Source: Marinomonas primoryensis
Lineage (GTDB): Bacteria > Pseudomonadota > Gammaproteobacteria > Pseudomonadales > Marinomonadaceae
Assembly (NCBI RefSeq): GCF_013372285.1
Contig: NZ_CP054301.1
Coordinates: forward strand, 420,001-484,000
DNA length: 64,000 nt
Direction of reading: 5' to 3'
Of the stretch, positions 40,654-49,457 are shown piece by piece; position 1 is the first letter of the stretch; the number at the start of each line of letters is the position of its first letter. The notes under the pieces were generated by a model. The model had not been told where the DNA came from, made no database searches, and saw nothing but the letters and a program-made list of their open reading frames with translations. The position numbers and the translations under genes were made by a program.

Positions 40654-42027
40654 ATGACAAACACTTGGTTACAAACACTTTCGCAAGCAGAATCTATGAT
40701 TCCTCTTTTGGGTAAACTTGGTCGTGAAAAAGCGATTAAAGTTCAGTTGGCAGGAAACACCTTGATGGCAGACTCTGTTACTGGATTAATGACGGCTTTT
40801 GATCAGCATCCAGAGCTAGATCTTGTGCAAGTCTATCAAGTGTTGGAGCAGGTTCTTGCTAGCAATAATGCACATACCACCGTGGAGCTTGAGTCTCTTA
40901 TTGCAGAAGCGGATGTGTCTTCTGTATTGGCGGCGCATTCTCAAAATGGCTCTGAAACCCCTGTTGTGTTGTACGGCTTTGGTCGCATTGGTCGTTTGCT
41001 TGCTCGTCGTATGTGTGCGTTAGGTCATACAACACCAGGTATGGCGTTGGCGGCTATTGTTGTTCGTAAGGCTTGTGATAACGACCTTGCTAAACGTGCT
41101 AGCTTATTAAAATACGATTCGGTTCACGGCATATACGAAGGTTTAGTTAAGGTTGATGAAGCGAACCAATCATTGATTATTAATGGTTCTCCAGTAAAAA
41201 TCATTTATGCTTCAGATCCTGCTGAAGTCGATTATCAAGCGCATGGCATCGACAACGCTCTATTAGTTGATAACACTGGGCGCTGGCGTGACCGTGACGG
41301 TTTGAGTGTTCACTTGAATCGCCCAGGTATTGAGCGTGTTGTGTTGACCGCGCCAGGTAAAGAAATGAAAAACATTGTTTTCGGCGTAAACGACAGTGAT
41401 ATCACCGAAGACGATCGCATTGTTTCTGCGGCGTCTTGCACAACCAACGCGATTACACCGATATTGTCTGTTCTTGAAGACAAGTTCGGTATCGTATCTG
41501 GTCATGTTGAAACGATTCATGCTTACACCAATGACCAGAATCTAATCGATAATATTCATAAGGGTGATCGTCGTGGCCGTGCAGCAGGCATGAACATGGT
41601 GATGACAGAAACGGGTGCGGCTAAAGCCGTTTCAAAAGCGATTCCTTCTCTAGAAGGCAAATTGAGCGGCAGCGCCATCCGAGTTCCTGTGATTAACGTC
41701 TCTATCGCGGTATTAAGTCTAAATCTGAAGTCTGAGACATCGGTTGAAGAGATTAACCAGTTGCTAAAATCGGCGTCTAATAGCGCCGAGTTAACAGGGC
41801 AAATTGGCTACAGTGAAGAGGCGGATGCGGTGAGTTCTGACTTTATCGGTTCTCAACAAGCAGGGATTTTAGATTCGTTAGCAACGAAAGTTCGCGGCAA
41901 TCAAGCGACATTATATGTTTGGTACGACAACGAGTATGGTTACAGCTGTCAGGTGGTTCGTTTGATGGAGAAACTTGCTCAGGTAAATTTTATGAGTGTT
42001 GAGTTGCTTGAAGAGCAAGCTGCTTAA
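40654..42027 (+). CDS. gap: Glyceraldehyde-3-phosphate dehydrogenase, long form
   Basis: A 457-residue GAPDH, about 120 residues longer than the classical enzyme because of an N-terminal helical extension (1-105). The Rossmann loop is YGFGRIGRL, the catalytic cysteine lies in SAASCTTNAITP, and the C-terminus has WYDNEYGYSCQVVRLM. This long type occurs in Pseudomonas beside the classical form and may serve gluconeogenesis or NADPH formation (inference). A terminator follows and a HexR-like box precedes it, so it is likely a single-gene unit. Confidence 0.92.
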   Translation: MTNTWLQTLSQAESMIPLLGKLGREKAIKVQLAGNTLMADSVTGLMTAFDQHPELDLVQVYQVLEQVLASNNAHTTVELESLIAEADVSSVLAAHSQNGSETPVVLYGFGRIGRLLARRMCALGHTTPGMALAAIVVRKACDNDLAKRASLLKYDSVHGIYEGLVKVDEANQSLIINGSPVKIIYASDPAEVDYQAHGIDNALLVDNTGRWRDRDGLSVHLNRPGIERVVLTAPGKEMKNIVFGVNDSDITEDDRIVSAASCTTNAITPILSVLEDKFGIVSGHVETIHAYTNDQNLIDNIHKGDRRGRAAGMNMVMTETGAAKAVSKAIPSLEGKLSGSAIRVPVINVSIAVLSLNLKSETSVEEINQLLKSASNSAELTGQIGYSEEADAVSSDFIGSQQAGILDSLATKVRGNQATLYVWYDNEYGYSCQVVRLMEKLAQVNFMSVELLEEQAA

Positions 42028-42058
42028 TAAATAACGACTGCATTACATTGTTTTTTTG

Positions 42059-42088
42059 AACGGCGACCCCTAAGGTCGCCGTTTTTTG
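42059..42088 (+). terminator. gap terminator
   Basis: Arms AACGGCGACC and GGTCGCCGTT around CCTAA with a T run, 31 bp after the stop. Confidence 0.9.
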
Positions 42089-42130
42089 TTCTGATATGGA
42101 TGTCATCAATGTTGGAAAGAAAAATCGGAT

Positions 42131-42158
42131 AAAAAAAAGCCGGATAAAGATCCGGCTT
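42131..42158 (-). terminator. Minus-strand terminator without an annotated gene
   Basis: Arms AAGCCGGAT and ATCCGGCTT with loop CTTT (minus strand) are followed by a run of eight T that begins in the stem. It is strong by form, yet the nearest minus-strand gene upstream is beyond the LysR gene. It is the 3' end of the small RNA proposed here. Confidence 0.75.
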
Positions 42159-42294
42159 AAATAAAAGTAACTAGCAGTATCACACTGTGGGGAATGATAC
42201 GACTCACTCAAAACATGACTGTGGGACACGTTTTGAGAATAATACAGTTAGGGCTGTATCGGTAAATATTAGGTTGCTGTTAAACCTAAGATAT
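42131..42294 (-). ncRNA. Candidate structured small RNA (minus strand)
   Basis: No coding frame of note here, but on the minus strand there is a candidate promoter (TTGTAA at 42328-42323, 16 bp, TAGAAT at 42306-42301). Five hairpins in a row follow: 42289-42269 (7 bp), 42259-42242 (6 bp, loop CCCTAA), 42237-42207 (8 bp, loop with TCCCACAG), 42200-42177 (6 bp, loop with CCCCACAG) and a terminator at 42158-42131 (9-bp stem AAGCCGGAT, then T8). The transcript would be about 165 nt. No minus-strand gene needs this terminator. Repeated C-rich loops suggest base-pairing to G-rich ribosome binding sites, which is inference. Confidence 0.45.
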
Positions 42295-42306
42295 AACGCT
42301 ATTCTA

Positions 42307-42572
42307 GCTTCAGAGAGGAAGGTTACAAACGATATAAATTGATTTGTAGGATTAGATAGATTAATGCAAAATACAATAATATATTCTTGAATACGCGCCT
42401 TGTTACTCTGGGTTATTTTTAATTTTCGTGATTTACTGTTTTTTTTTACTTTAATTGATCATATTAGGGTGATAAATGCGATTTTTAGGTGCACATTCAA
42501 TATATAGAAAATATTTTCTAATTATCTTTTTTTATTTTGCAGTAGCTGAGCTCGTCTTATGATGGTTTTTTT
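42307..42572. other. AT-rich upstream region of the LysR-type gene
   Basis: About 265 bp of very AT-rich DNA between the proposed small-RNA promoter and the LysR-type gene. It should carry the LysR-gene promoter; no single -35/-10 pair stands out. Confidence 0.4.
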
Positions 42573-43517
42573 ATGAAGTCTATTCCTTTGGCTGGACTGG
42601 GTACGTTTGCTATCGCTGCGCGCCATTTGAGTTTTACAAAAGCCGGGCAAGAAATGCACCTAACGCAAGGCGCTATTAGTCAGCAAATTCGGCAATTAGA
42701 AGAAAGGTTAGGGCTGACTTTATTTATTCGTTATCACCGGCGTTTGGAGTTAACGGTAGCCGGCGCACGTTTGGCCGTTCAGTTAAATCATAGTTTCAAT
42801 GAAATCAATGAGTTGGTCTCAGATCTTCAGGAAGAAGAAACCTCCAATATTTTAACCGTTTCTGTTATGCCATCGTTTGCAACCAAATGGTTGATTCCTC
42901 GACTGGGCAGTTTGCAAGAAGCCTATCCTGATTTACAGCTTCGCATCCAAGCCAACGATAGAGAAGTGAACTTCCAGCGTGACAGAATTGATGTGGCGAT
43001 AGTGCATAGCCATGTTCATAGCTCCAAAGGGCATATTGTTCCCTTGATGAAGGATAAGGTGTTTCCTGTTTGCAGTCCTGCGTTTGCGCAGCAGCGGGCT
43101 TTGAGCGAAGCGAGTCAATTAGCACAAGTACCTTTATTAAATGATGACTCTGAATGGCGTTTTTCTAGTCCTTATGCAGAGTGGGAGAAGTGGCTGCTAC
43201 TGGCTAATGCAAAAGGTATTAAACCTTCTCGTGGCATCAGTTTTAACCGAGGTGATCTTGCTGTGCAGGCCGCTATTGCAGGGCAGGGTGTTGCCTTAGG
43301 AAGAACGCCTTTGGTGATGGATGATATTCAGCAAGGGCGATTAATGATGCCGTTTTCAGAAATATTGGACGAAGGGCATGCGTATTTGTTTGTTTGCCCT
43401 GAAATGCAGCGCCAGCGAGAGCCGGTTCAGCAGTTGCTCAGTTGGTTAGTTGCACAGTGCTATCAATATTCACCAGAGGATACTTTGACGACGCCCGATG
43501 ATTTGAACTCACTATAA
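42573..43517 (+). CDS. LysR-family transcriptional regulator (GcvA-like)
   Basis: A 314-residue regulator with the N-terminal winged helix (LGTFAIAARHLSFTKAGQEM, LTQGAISQQIRQLEERLG) and a substrate-binding domain from about residue 90 (TVSVMPSFATKWLIPRL). The layout resembles the GcvA/AmpR subgroup. The inducer is unknown. It is convergent with the permease gene, overlapping it by six bases, so the target may lie elsewhere, possibly the proposed small RNA on its divergent side. Confidence 0.9.
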   Translation: MKSIPLAGLGTFAIAARHLSFTKAGQEMHLTQGAISQQIRQLEERLGLTLFIRYHRRLELTVAGARLAVQLNHSFNEINELVSDLQEEETSNILTVSVMPSFATKWLIPRLGSLQEAYPDLQLRIQANDREVNFQRDRIDVAIVHSHVHSSKGHIVPLMKDKVFPVCSPAFAQQRALSEASQLAQVPLLNDDSEWRFSSPYAEWEKWLLLANAKGIKPSRGISFNRGDLAVQAAIAGQGVALGRTPLVMDDIQQGRLMMPFSEILDEGHAYLFVCPEMQRQREPVQQLLSWLVAQCYQYSPEDTLTTPDDLNSL

Positions 43518-44288
43518 GTAGTTATCTAAAAGCAGTTTTACTGAAATCGCCAAGCACATAATAATCACCATAGGACGAATGAGTTTTACACCTTTGGTGA
43601 TGACGAGACGTGAGCCGATTTGCGCGCCAAACCATTGGCCTATTCCCATAACAATCCCTAACGCCCAAATAAGATGACCGCTAAAGGCAAACATCGCGAG
43701 TGACGCTAAGTTACTGGTCGCATTGAGTACTTTCGTGTGTGCCGTTGCTGAAACCACCGTCAATCCCATTAGGCATAGGTAAGCCGTTGAAAAAAAAGCG
43801 CCGGTGCCAGGGCCAATTAAGCCATCATAAAAACCAATACTGGTACCGATAATCACGGCAAACTGCACATGAGTAAGAGAAAACTTACTGGCAATATAAG
43901 GTTGAAGCTTTGGCAAAAAGAAAAAGAAAATAGCCACGGCAATTAAAATAATAGGCACTGCTTTTAGCAACAGGCCACTGTCTAGATAAGAGACTAATAG
44001 TGTTCCGAAGACGGCACCGATTGCCGTCATTGCAATGGGTAGCCACATATCCGAAAGTGTCACTTGTCCTTTTTTAATAAAGTGATAAGAAGCCGAGACT
44101 GTGCCTGCACAGCCTTGTAATTTATTGGTCGCCAATGCCTCCGCTGGAGAAAGGCCTGCTGCTAATAAGACGGGAACGGTAATCAGGCCGCCGCCGCCTG
44201 CAATCGCGTCGATCATTCCGGCAAAAAACGCGGCCCCAAAGAGCGCAAGATAAACCCAAAGAGAAATCTCAAAAAATACAAAATCCAT
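43512..44288 (-). CDS. TauE/SafE (TSUP) family permease
   Basis: A 258-residue inner-membrane protein with about eight membrane segments. The two family repeats begin FFAGMIDAIAGGGGLITVPVLL and GFYDGLIGPGTGAFFSTAYL. Members move sulfonates, sulfite or other organic anions; the substrate is unknown. The ATG at 44288 has AGGAAA upstream and starts at the first conserved segment; the frame from 44351 overlaps the glpD terminator side and is rejected. Confidence 0.88.
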   Translation of the reverse strand: MDFVFFEISLWVYLALFGAAFFAGMIDAIAGGGGLITVPVLLAAGLSPAEALATNKLQGCAGTVSASYHFIKKGQVTLSDMWLPIAMTAIGAVFGTLLVSYLDSGLLLKAVPIILIAVAIFFFFLPKLQPYIASKFSLTHVQFAVIIGTSIGFYDGLIGPGTGAFFSTAYLCLMGLTVVSATAHTKVLNATSNLASLAMFAFSGHLIWALGIVMGIGQWFGAQIGSRLVITKGVKLIRPMVIIMCLAISVKLLLDNYL

Positions 44289-44333
44289 TGCGTGTTGTTT
44301 CCTATTATAGAGGGAGGTTAGGCGCGTTTTAGT

Positions 44334-44374
44334 AGACCAAAAAAAGCCCACCTAAACAATCGTTTAGATGAGCT
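44334..44374 (-). terminator. glpD terminator
   Basis: On the minus strand a 13-bp stem with G-U pairs (AGCTCATCTAAAC and GTTTAGGTGGGCT) is followed by seven T. It lies about 40 bp beyond glpD. Confidence 0.78.
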
Positions 44375-44410
44375 AATGAGTAGGAATGTTAAAATTCGTT
44401 ACCGACGATA

Positions 44411-45898
44411 TTACACTTTCGTTTGTATGTAGCCTTCAAGGGTAGTCACTTGATCTGGTGTCAGCTCAAGCCCCAGTTTAGTGCGGCGCCACAGAATGTC
44501 TTCGGCTGAACGTGCCCACTCATGATTTATCAAATAATCGACTTCTACTTGATAAAGCTGATTGCCAAAGTGTTGCCCAAGCTCGCTCTCGGAGTTGACT
44601 TTATCCAGCAAAGTATGGGTTAGCGTGCCGTAGCTGTTAGCAAAGCGACGAGCAAGGTTAGCGCCAATGAAAGGGTAGTCTTGTTGAAGTTTCATGGTGA
44701 AGGCATCCAATGACATGTCTAAATTACCACCTGGTAGTGGTTTTTTGTCTGTCCAAGCCTCGCCAAGGTTATCGAAATAAGGCGTAAGTTTAGTCATCGC
44801 TGATAAAGCCAGTTTACGATAGGTTGTGATTTTTCCACCAAAAATACTTAGCAATGGTGCTTTGTGATTTTTGTCGTCTAGATGCAGAGTGTAATCCCGA
44901 GTCACAGCGGATGGATCAGAGGACTCGTCTTCTAATAAAGGACGAACGCCGGAATAGCTCCATACGACATCGGCTGGAGAGAGTGTTTTTTTGAAGTGAT
45001 CGTTTGCCACTTTTAAAATGTACTGGGTTTCTTCTTCGGAAATCGCCACATCGTTAGGGTTGCCCTTGTATTCAACATCGGTTGTGCCTAGTAGCGTGTA
45101 GTGTTCACGATAAGGAATTGCAAAAACGATACGCTTATCCGTGTTTTGCATAATAAATGCATTAGAGTGCTGATATAGCTTAGGTACTACGATATGGCTT
45201 CCCTTGATCATGCGAATGCCATATGGGGCTTTTTGCTCTAGTTTAGTTTCGATAAATGATGATACCCAAGGCCCTGCGGCGTTTACTAACGCTTTCGCGG
45301 TTATCTCGTGGGTTTCTTTAGTTATCTGATCTTCTAGGCTTATATGCCATTGATTGTCGACACGCTTTGCTGAAGTGCAGCGAGTGCGAACAAAAATAGA
45401 GGCGCCATTTTGTTGTGCGCTAAGAGCGTTGATCACAACTAAGCGAGCATCATCTACCCAGCAATCTGAGTACTCAAAGCCTTGTGTTATATCGTCTTTT
45501 AGCGGGCTGTCAGTGCCGTATTTTACGCCTTTTGAGCCCAGCAGAGTATCTCGTTTCCCTAAGTTGTCGTAGAGAAACAAACCGATGCGTATTAACCAAG
45601 CTGGGCGTAAATGAGGTCTATGTGGCATTTGGAAACGCATGGGCGTGACTAAGTGAGGCGCTATTTTTAACAGAACTTCACGTTCTGTTAACGCTTCTTT
45701 CACAAGGCGAAATTCGTAGTGTTCCAAATAGCGTAAGCCACCGTGAATCAACTTACTGCTTGACGATGAGGTGGCGTGAGCCAAATCTCCCATTTCGCAA
45801 AGGCCAACATTCAAGCCGCGTCCTGCCGCGTCAGCGGCGATTCCGGTGCCGTTAATGCCGCCGCCAACAACAAATAGGTCAAAATGGGAGTGATTCAT
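44411..45898 (-). CDS. glpD: Aerobic glycerol-3-phosphate dehydrogenase
   Basis: A 495-residue FAD enzyme at the inner membrane that oxidises glycerol-3-phosphate to dihydroxyacetone phosphate and feeds quinone. The FAD loop is FDLFVVGGGINGTGIA at residues 6-21, followed by SSSSSKLIHGGLRYLEHYEF; further motifs are YSGVRPL and IFGGKITTYR. The ATG at 45898 has GAGG upstream. A GlpR-like operator lies 32 bp upstream. It lies downstream of glpR on the same strand. Confidence 0.96.
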   Translation of the reverse strand: MNHSHFDLFVVGGGINGTGIAADAAGRGLNVGLCEMGDLAHATSSSSSKLIHGGLRYLEHYEFRLVKEALTEREVLLKIAPHLVTPMRFQMPHRPHLRPAWLIRIGLFLYDNLGKRDTLLGSKGVKYGTDSPLKDDITQGFEYSDCWVDDARLVVINALSAQQNGASIFVRTRCTSAKRVDNQWHISLEDQITKETHEITAKALVNAAGPWVSSFIETKLEQKAPYGIRMIKGSHIVVPKLYQHSNAFIMQNTDKRIVFAIPYREHYTLLGTTDVEYKGNPNDVAISEEETQYILKVANDHFKKTLSPADVVWSYSGVRPLLEDESSDPSAVTRDYTLHLDDKNHKAPLLSIFGGKITTYRKLALSAMTKLTPYFDNLGEAWTDKKPLPGGNLDMSLDAFTMKLQQDYPFIGANLARRFANSYGTLTHTLLDKVNSESELGQHFGNQLYQVEVDYLINHEWARSAEDILWRRTKLGLELTPDQVTTLEGYIQTKV

Positions 45899-45929
45899 GC
45901 AAAGCCTCACGGTTGATATACGAATGTGT

Positions 45930-45947
45930 ATGTTCGAAAATGAACAT
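45930..45947. promoter_or_regulatory. GlpR-like operator of glpD
   Basis: A perfect inverted repeat ATGTTC-GAAAAT-GAACAT has the same arms and 6-bp spacing as E. coli GlpR operators. It sits between glpR and glpD, just ahead of glpD. Confidence 0.75.
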
Positions 45948-46081
45948 TTGAATTCGATATTAAACCTCTATGTGTCTCATGACAATATCGGTTTGTAAGA
46001 TTTTGGTGAATATTTGATCTTTTTGATGAAAAAAGCAGAAGTGGCAAACCTCAATTAAGCTGGTAGTGCTGTGCCCAAGGG

Positions 46082-46852
46082 TTACTTGGGCGTACAAAGC
46101 TCTAATCGTACTTTGTGTTCTTTCATCATGTTAATGATGGCTTTTGGCGGTTGTTCGTCGGTAAACAGTCTGTCGACTTGTGAGATATTACCTAAGCGGA
46201 CAACGGCGTTACGGCCGAATTTAGCGCTGTCAGCTGCAAGAAAAACAGTACGAGAGTTATTGATAATACTTTGTGCAACGCGAACTTCTTGATAGTCGTA
46301 ATCCAAAAGAGAACCGTCATTTGGGTCTATCCCACTGATACCTATAATGCCAAAGTCCACTCGGAATTGATTGATGAAGTCGATGGTGGCCTCTCCCATA
46401 ACGCCGCCATCACGAGAGCGAACCGTGCCACCAGCAATGATGACGGTAAAGTCTTCTTTTCCGCTTAAGATAGCGGCGACGTTTAAATTATTAGTAATAA
46501 CTTGTAGGCCTTGGTGATTCAATAATTCTCGCGCAACCGTTTCGGTTGTTGTACCTATATTGATAAACAGGGAAGCATGATTAGGGATTTCAGCGGCAAT
46601 TTTTTTAGCAATTTGTTCTTTTGCTGGAAGTTGTAATATTTGTCTGGTTGCATAAGCCACGTTGGTGGTGCTGGAATCGTAACTGGCGCCACCATGATGT
46701 CGGCGTATTTTATCCGCTTTAGCCAACTCATTGATATCTCTGCGAATGGTTTGCGGTGTGACAGTAAATTGGCTGGCCAATTCATCAATTGTGACATAGC
46801 CCTTTTCTTTTACTATGGCGACAATGTTGTCTTGGCGAGAGAGTTGACCCAT
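46082..46852 (-). CDS. glpR: Glycerol-3-phosphate regulon repressor GlpR (DeoR family)
   Basis: A 256-residue DeoR-family repressor. The N-terminal helix-turn-helix reads [25 protein letters not shown]; the C-terminal sugar-phosphate domain has [15 protein letters not shown] and [16 protein letters not shown]. It should repress glpK and glpD until glycerol-3-phosphate binds. It sits between its two targets, divergent from glpK, and matching operators flank it on both sides. Its stop overlaps a small GCCCAAG/CTTGGGC hairpin that lacks a T run. Confidence 0.94.
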   Translation of the reverse strand: MGQLSRQDNIVAIVKEKGYVTIDELASQFTVTPQTIRRDINELAKADKIRRHHGGASYDSSTTNVAYATRQILQLPAKEQIAKKIAAEIPNHASLFINIGTTTETVARELLNHQGLQVITNNLNVAAILSGKEDFTVIIAGGTVRSRDGGVMGEATIDFINQFRVDFGIIGISGIDPNDGSLLDYDYQEVRVAQSIINNSRTVFLAADSAKFGRNAVVRLGNISQVDRLFTDEQPPKAIINMMKEHKVRLELCTPK

Positions 46853-46889
46853 ATTGTTTTATTCTCCTGAAAAAGGTTACTACTTGCTA

Positions 46890-46903
46890 AATGTGTACAC
46901 ATT
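46890..46903. promoter_or_regulatory. Palindrome in the glpR-glpK spacer
   Basis: AATGTGTACACATT is a perfect 14-bp palindrome 38 bp upstream of the glpR start. It differs from the GlpR operator type and could bind another regulator; function unknown. Confidence 0.35.
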
Positions 46904-46918
46904 GGTTTTTAATATGGA

Positions 46919-46936
46919 ATATTCGTATTTGAATAT
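46919..46936. promoter_or_regulatory. GlpR-like operator of glpK
   Basis: ATATTC-GTATTT-GAATAT, an inverted repeat with the same geometry as the glpD site, lies 74 bp upstream of glpK. A further half-site ATGTTC follows at 46939-46944, suggesting a cluster of sites. Confidence 0.65.
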
Positions 46937-47009
46937 TCATGTTCAAAAAACAAAACAACAATTAAGTCGCCCGATTTTTGAGTGGCTGTGACTTCAAAGA
47001 GAATTCACT

Positions 47010-48494
47010 ATGACGCATTATATTCTTGCTATCGATCAAGGTACTACCAGTTCTCGAGCTATTTTATTTGACGAAAAAGGCACCCGTGTCGGTCAATCTC
47101 AGCAAGAGTTCCCGCAAATCTTTCCGGATGACGGTTGGGTTGAGCATGATCCAGAAGATATTTGGTCATCTACCTTAGCTGTTTGTCGATCCGTTCTTAA
47201 GGATACAGGGATCGATGCGCAAGCGATAGCAACCATAGGCATCACAAATCAGCGTGAAACGACCATTCTATGGGATACGGAAACGGGTAAGCCGGTATAT
47301 AACGCGATTGTGTGGCAAGACCGCCGAACGAGTGGATTCTGCCAATCCTTAAGCGATCAGGGGTTGGGTGAAAAGGTTCAAGAGAAAACAGGTCTTTTAA
47401 TCGATCCTTATTTCTCAGCCACAAAAATTCGTTGGATTTTAGATAACGTTGAAGGGGCTCGAGAAAAAGCGCAGGCGGGTCGTTTGGCTTTTGGTACGGT
47501 TGACAGCTTTTTGTTGTGGCGATTAACCAAGGGTAAGTCTCATAAAACCGACGCGACAAATGCTGCGCGTACGATGGCGTTTAATATTCATACGCAAGAG
47601 TGGGATGATGAACTGATTCAGATTCTCGGTATAGGGGATGTTATTTTTCCTGAAGTGATGGATTGCAGTGCTGATTTTGGTGTCATTGATGCTTCTTGGT
47701 TAGGTGCTGAAATTCCGGTGAATGGTATTGCTGGTGATCAACAAGCGGCGTTGGTTGGACAAGCGTGTTTTACACCTGGCATGGTAAAAAGCACCTATGG
47801 TACTGGTTGTTTCTTGATTCTGAACACGGGCGATAAGGCCATTCGATCAGAGCATAAGCTGCTGACAACGGTTGGTTATCGTTTAAATGGCAAAGTCACT
47901 TATGCCTTAGAAGGCAGCATTTTTGTGGCTGGCGCCGCTATTCAATGGTTGCGTGATGGGCTGAAGCTTTTTGCCGATGCTAAAGAGACACAGAGCTTAG
48001 CAAAGAAAGCTTTGAATGATGATTCGGTTTATCTTGTGCCTGCCTTTACTGGTTTGGGTGCGCCGTATTGGGACCCAGATGCACGTGGCGCCATGATAGG
48101 GCTTACTCGCGACACAAGTGTAGAAGACATCGTGAGTGCAGGTTTGCGCTCTGTGTGTTATCAAACGAGAGACCTTGTTGGTGCGATGGCGCAAGATGGC
48201 GCGACATTTAGTTCTTTACGTGTAGATGGTGGAATGGTAATAAATGATGTGATGGTGCAATTCTTAAGTGATTTATTAGAAATTACGGTAGAGCGTCCTT
48301 GCGTGACAGAGACAACCGCACTGGGTGCTGCATTTTTGGCGGGTTTACATGTGGGTCTTTATCAGTCTTTAGACGATGTTGGTGCATTATGGAAAGCGGA
48401 TAAGTGCTTTGAGCCAACAATGGAAAAAGGCACAGGAGATAAATTGTATCAAGGTTGGCAAAAGGCGGTAGACCGCGTTCGTACACGAGACTAA
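47010..48494 (+). CDS. glpK: Glycerol kinase
   Basis: A 494-residue FGGY-family kinase that phosphorylates glycerol with ATP. The N-terminal phosphate loop is [12 protein letters not shown]; the substrate region has TNQRETT and VWQDRRT; the second domain has [13 protein letters not shown] and [14 protein letters not shown]. It diverges from glpR. The glycerol facilitator glpF that often precedes glpK is absent from this cluster. Confidence 0.97.
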   Translation: MTHYILAIDQGTTSSRAILFDEKGTRVGQSQQEFPQIFPDDGWVEHDPEDIWSSTLAVCRSVLKDTGIDAQAIATIGITNQRETTILWDTETGKPVYNAIVWQDRRTSGFCQSLSDQGLGEKVQEKTGLLIDPYFSATKIRWILDNVEGAREKAQAGRLAFGTVDSFLLWRLTKGKSHKTDATNAARTMAFNIHTQEWDDELIQILGIGDVIFPEVMDCSADFGVIDASWLGAEIPVNGIAGDQQAALVGQACFTPGMVKSTYGTGCFLILNTGDKAIRSEHKLLTTVGYRLNGKVTYALEGSIFVAGAAIQWLRDGLKLFADAKETQSLAKKALNDDSVYLVPAFTGLGAPYWDPDARGAMIGLTRDTSVEDIVSAGLRSVCYQTRDLVGAMAQDGATFSSLRVDGGMVINDVMVQFLSDLLEITVERPCVTETTALGAAFLAGLHVGLYQSLDDVGALWKADKCFEPTMEKGTGDKLYQGWQKAVDRVRTRD

Positions 48495-48583
48495 GCCTTT
48501 ACGATTTGATACACGTCATGTCTTGTACGATAGGGCAATTGTGTCTAACTTTAAGCGTGAGCATTGTGAAAAAGGTTTAGATA

Positions 48584-48874
48584 ATGTCAAAGCAGTTTAT
48601 TGAAGTACAAGATGATGATTTTATGAAGTTTGGTGGTGAACGTCCTAGCTACTTAGCCATTGAAGATGCGCTAATGACGTTAGGTGGACACGGTGTGGGT
48701 GGTAACAATTTCAAAAATGAAATGGTGAAACTGGCTGGCTGGACTGGTGGTGCGTTAACGACTTACGCGCAACGTGCAACCGTTGCACAAGCTGCGTTTA
48801 ATCGAATTCGTGAGGTGCTCCCAAAGGTGACATCACCGGATGAATTGAGAGCATTGTTGAAGAGTTTGAAATAA
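48584..48874 (+). CDS. Hypothetical protein, 96 residues
   Basis: A small soluble protein I do not recognise. It has a Gly-rich centre (LGGHGVGGNNFKNEMVKLAG) and a mostly helical C-terminal half (YAQRATVAQAAFNRIREVL). Codon use looks like its neighbours, and AAAGG lies upstream of the ATG. It follows glpK by 89 bp and ends at a good terminator, so it may be the last gene of the glpK transcript. No signal peptide or membrane segment. Confidence 0.65.
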   Translation: MSKQFIEVQDDDFMKFGGERPSYLAIEDALMTLGGHGVGGNNFKNEMVKLAGWTGGALTTYAQRATVAQAAFNRIREVLPKVTSPDELRALLKSLK

Positions 48875-48894
48875 AAGATTCGGTTAACAATGAT

Positions 48895-48927
48895 AAAAAA
48901 GGGCAACATTGAGTTGCCCTTTTTTTA
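48895..48927. terminator. Bidirectional terminator after the 96-residue gene
   Basis: Arms GGGCAAC and GTTGCCC around ATTGA are flanked by six A and seven T, serving both this gene and the convergent DUF501 gene. Confidence 0.88.
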
Positions 48928-48929
48928 TG

Positions 48930-49445
48930 TTATTCTGCGTCTGCTATGGCTCTAACACCGTATTCTTCGTCGAGAATACGACCGATAACATTATTTCCAG
49001 CAAGGTGGTGGGCGTATTGCATATGCAAGCATCGCACTTGATCCCAGTTTGCTATACCGCCAATGCCTAGCTTATCAAAGAGGTGCGTAAAGCCTTTTGC
49101 CTCAATGATGGCTTTGTGCTCATCACTCATGACTTCCCAACGTCTTGCAATGTAATCGCGATGGGAGGCGTGATGCGCTTCTCTTAGTTCTTCATCTTCT
49201 TTAATGCGCTGTTCCAGTTCTTTTACAACGCCACTGCTTTCTATTTTAGCCAATGCTTTGTCTATGGCTTTGCTGGAAAGCCAGTAAAGCGTAGGGAAGG
49301 GTTGATCAAATACCCAGGTTTCCATTTCTAAGACTTGTGGTGTTCCATTAGGCGAATAATGAGCAACCGCATTGATTCCGTTAGGTGTACGTTTGAGTTG
49401 TGCTGTGATGATGTCGATATCACGTTGAGAAAGTTTTGTTGTCAT
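48930..49445 (-). CDS. DUF501 family protein
   Basis: A 171-residue protein matching DUF501 in PTLYWLSSKAIDKALAKIE and VRCLHMQYAHHLAGNNVIG near the C-terminus. The family, wide in bacteria, has no settled function. The middle (residues 75-115) is a charged helix. It lies 12 bp downstream of the PilZ gene on the same strand, so the two likely form an operon. Confidence 0.82.
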   Translation of the reverse strand: MTTKLSQRDIDIITAQLKRTPNGINAVAHYSPNGTPQVLEMETWVFDQPFPTLYWLSSKAIDKALAKIESSGVVKELEQRIKEDEELREAHHASHRDYIARRWEVMSDEHKAIIEAKGFTHLFDKLGIGGIANWDQVRCLHMQYAHHLAGNNVIGRILDEEYGVRAIADAE

Positions 49446-49457
49446 TGTAGGGTCTTA

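Noticed and set aside
46073..46092. GCCCAAG/CTTGGGC hairpin at the glpR stop as terminator
   Set aside because: There is no T run on either strand.
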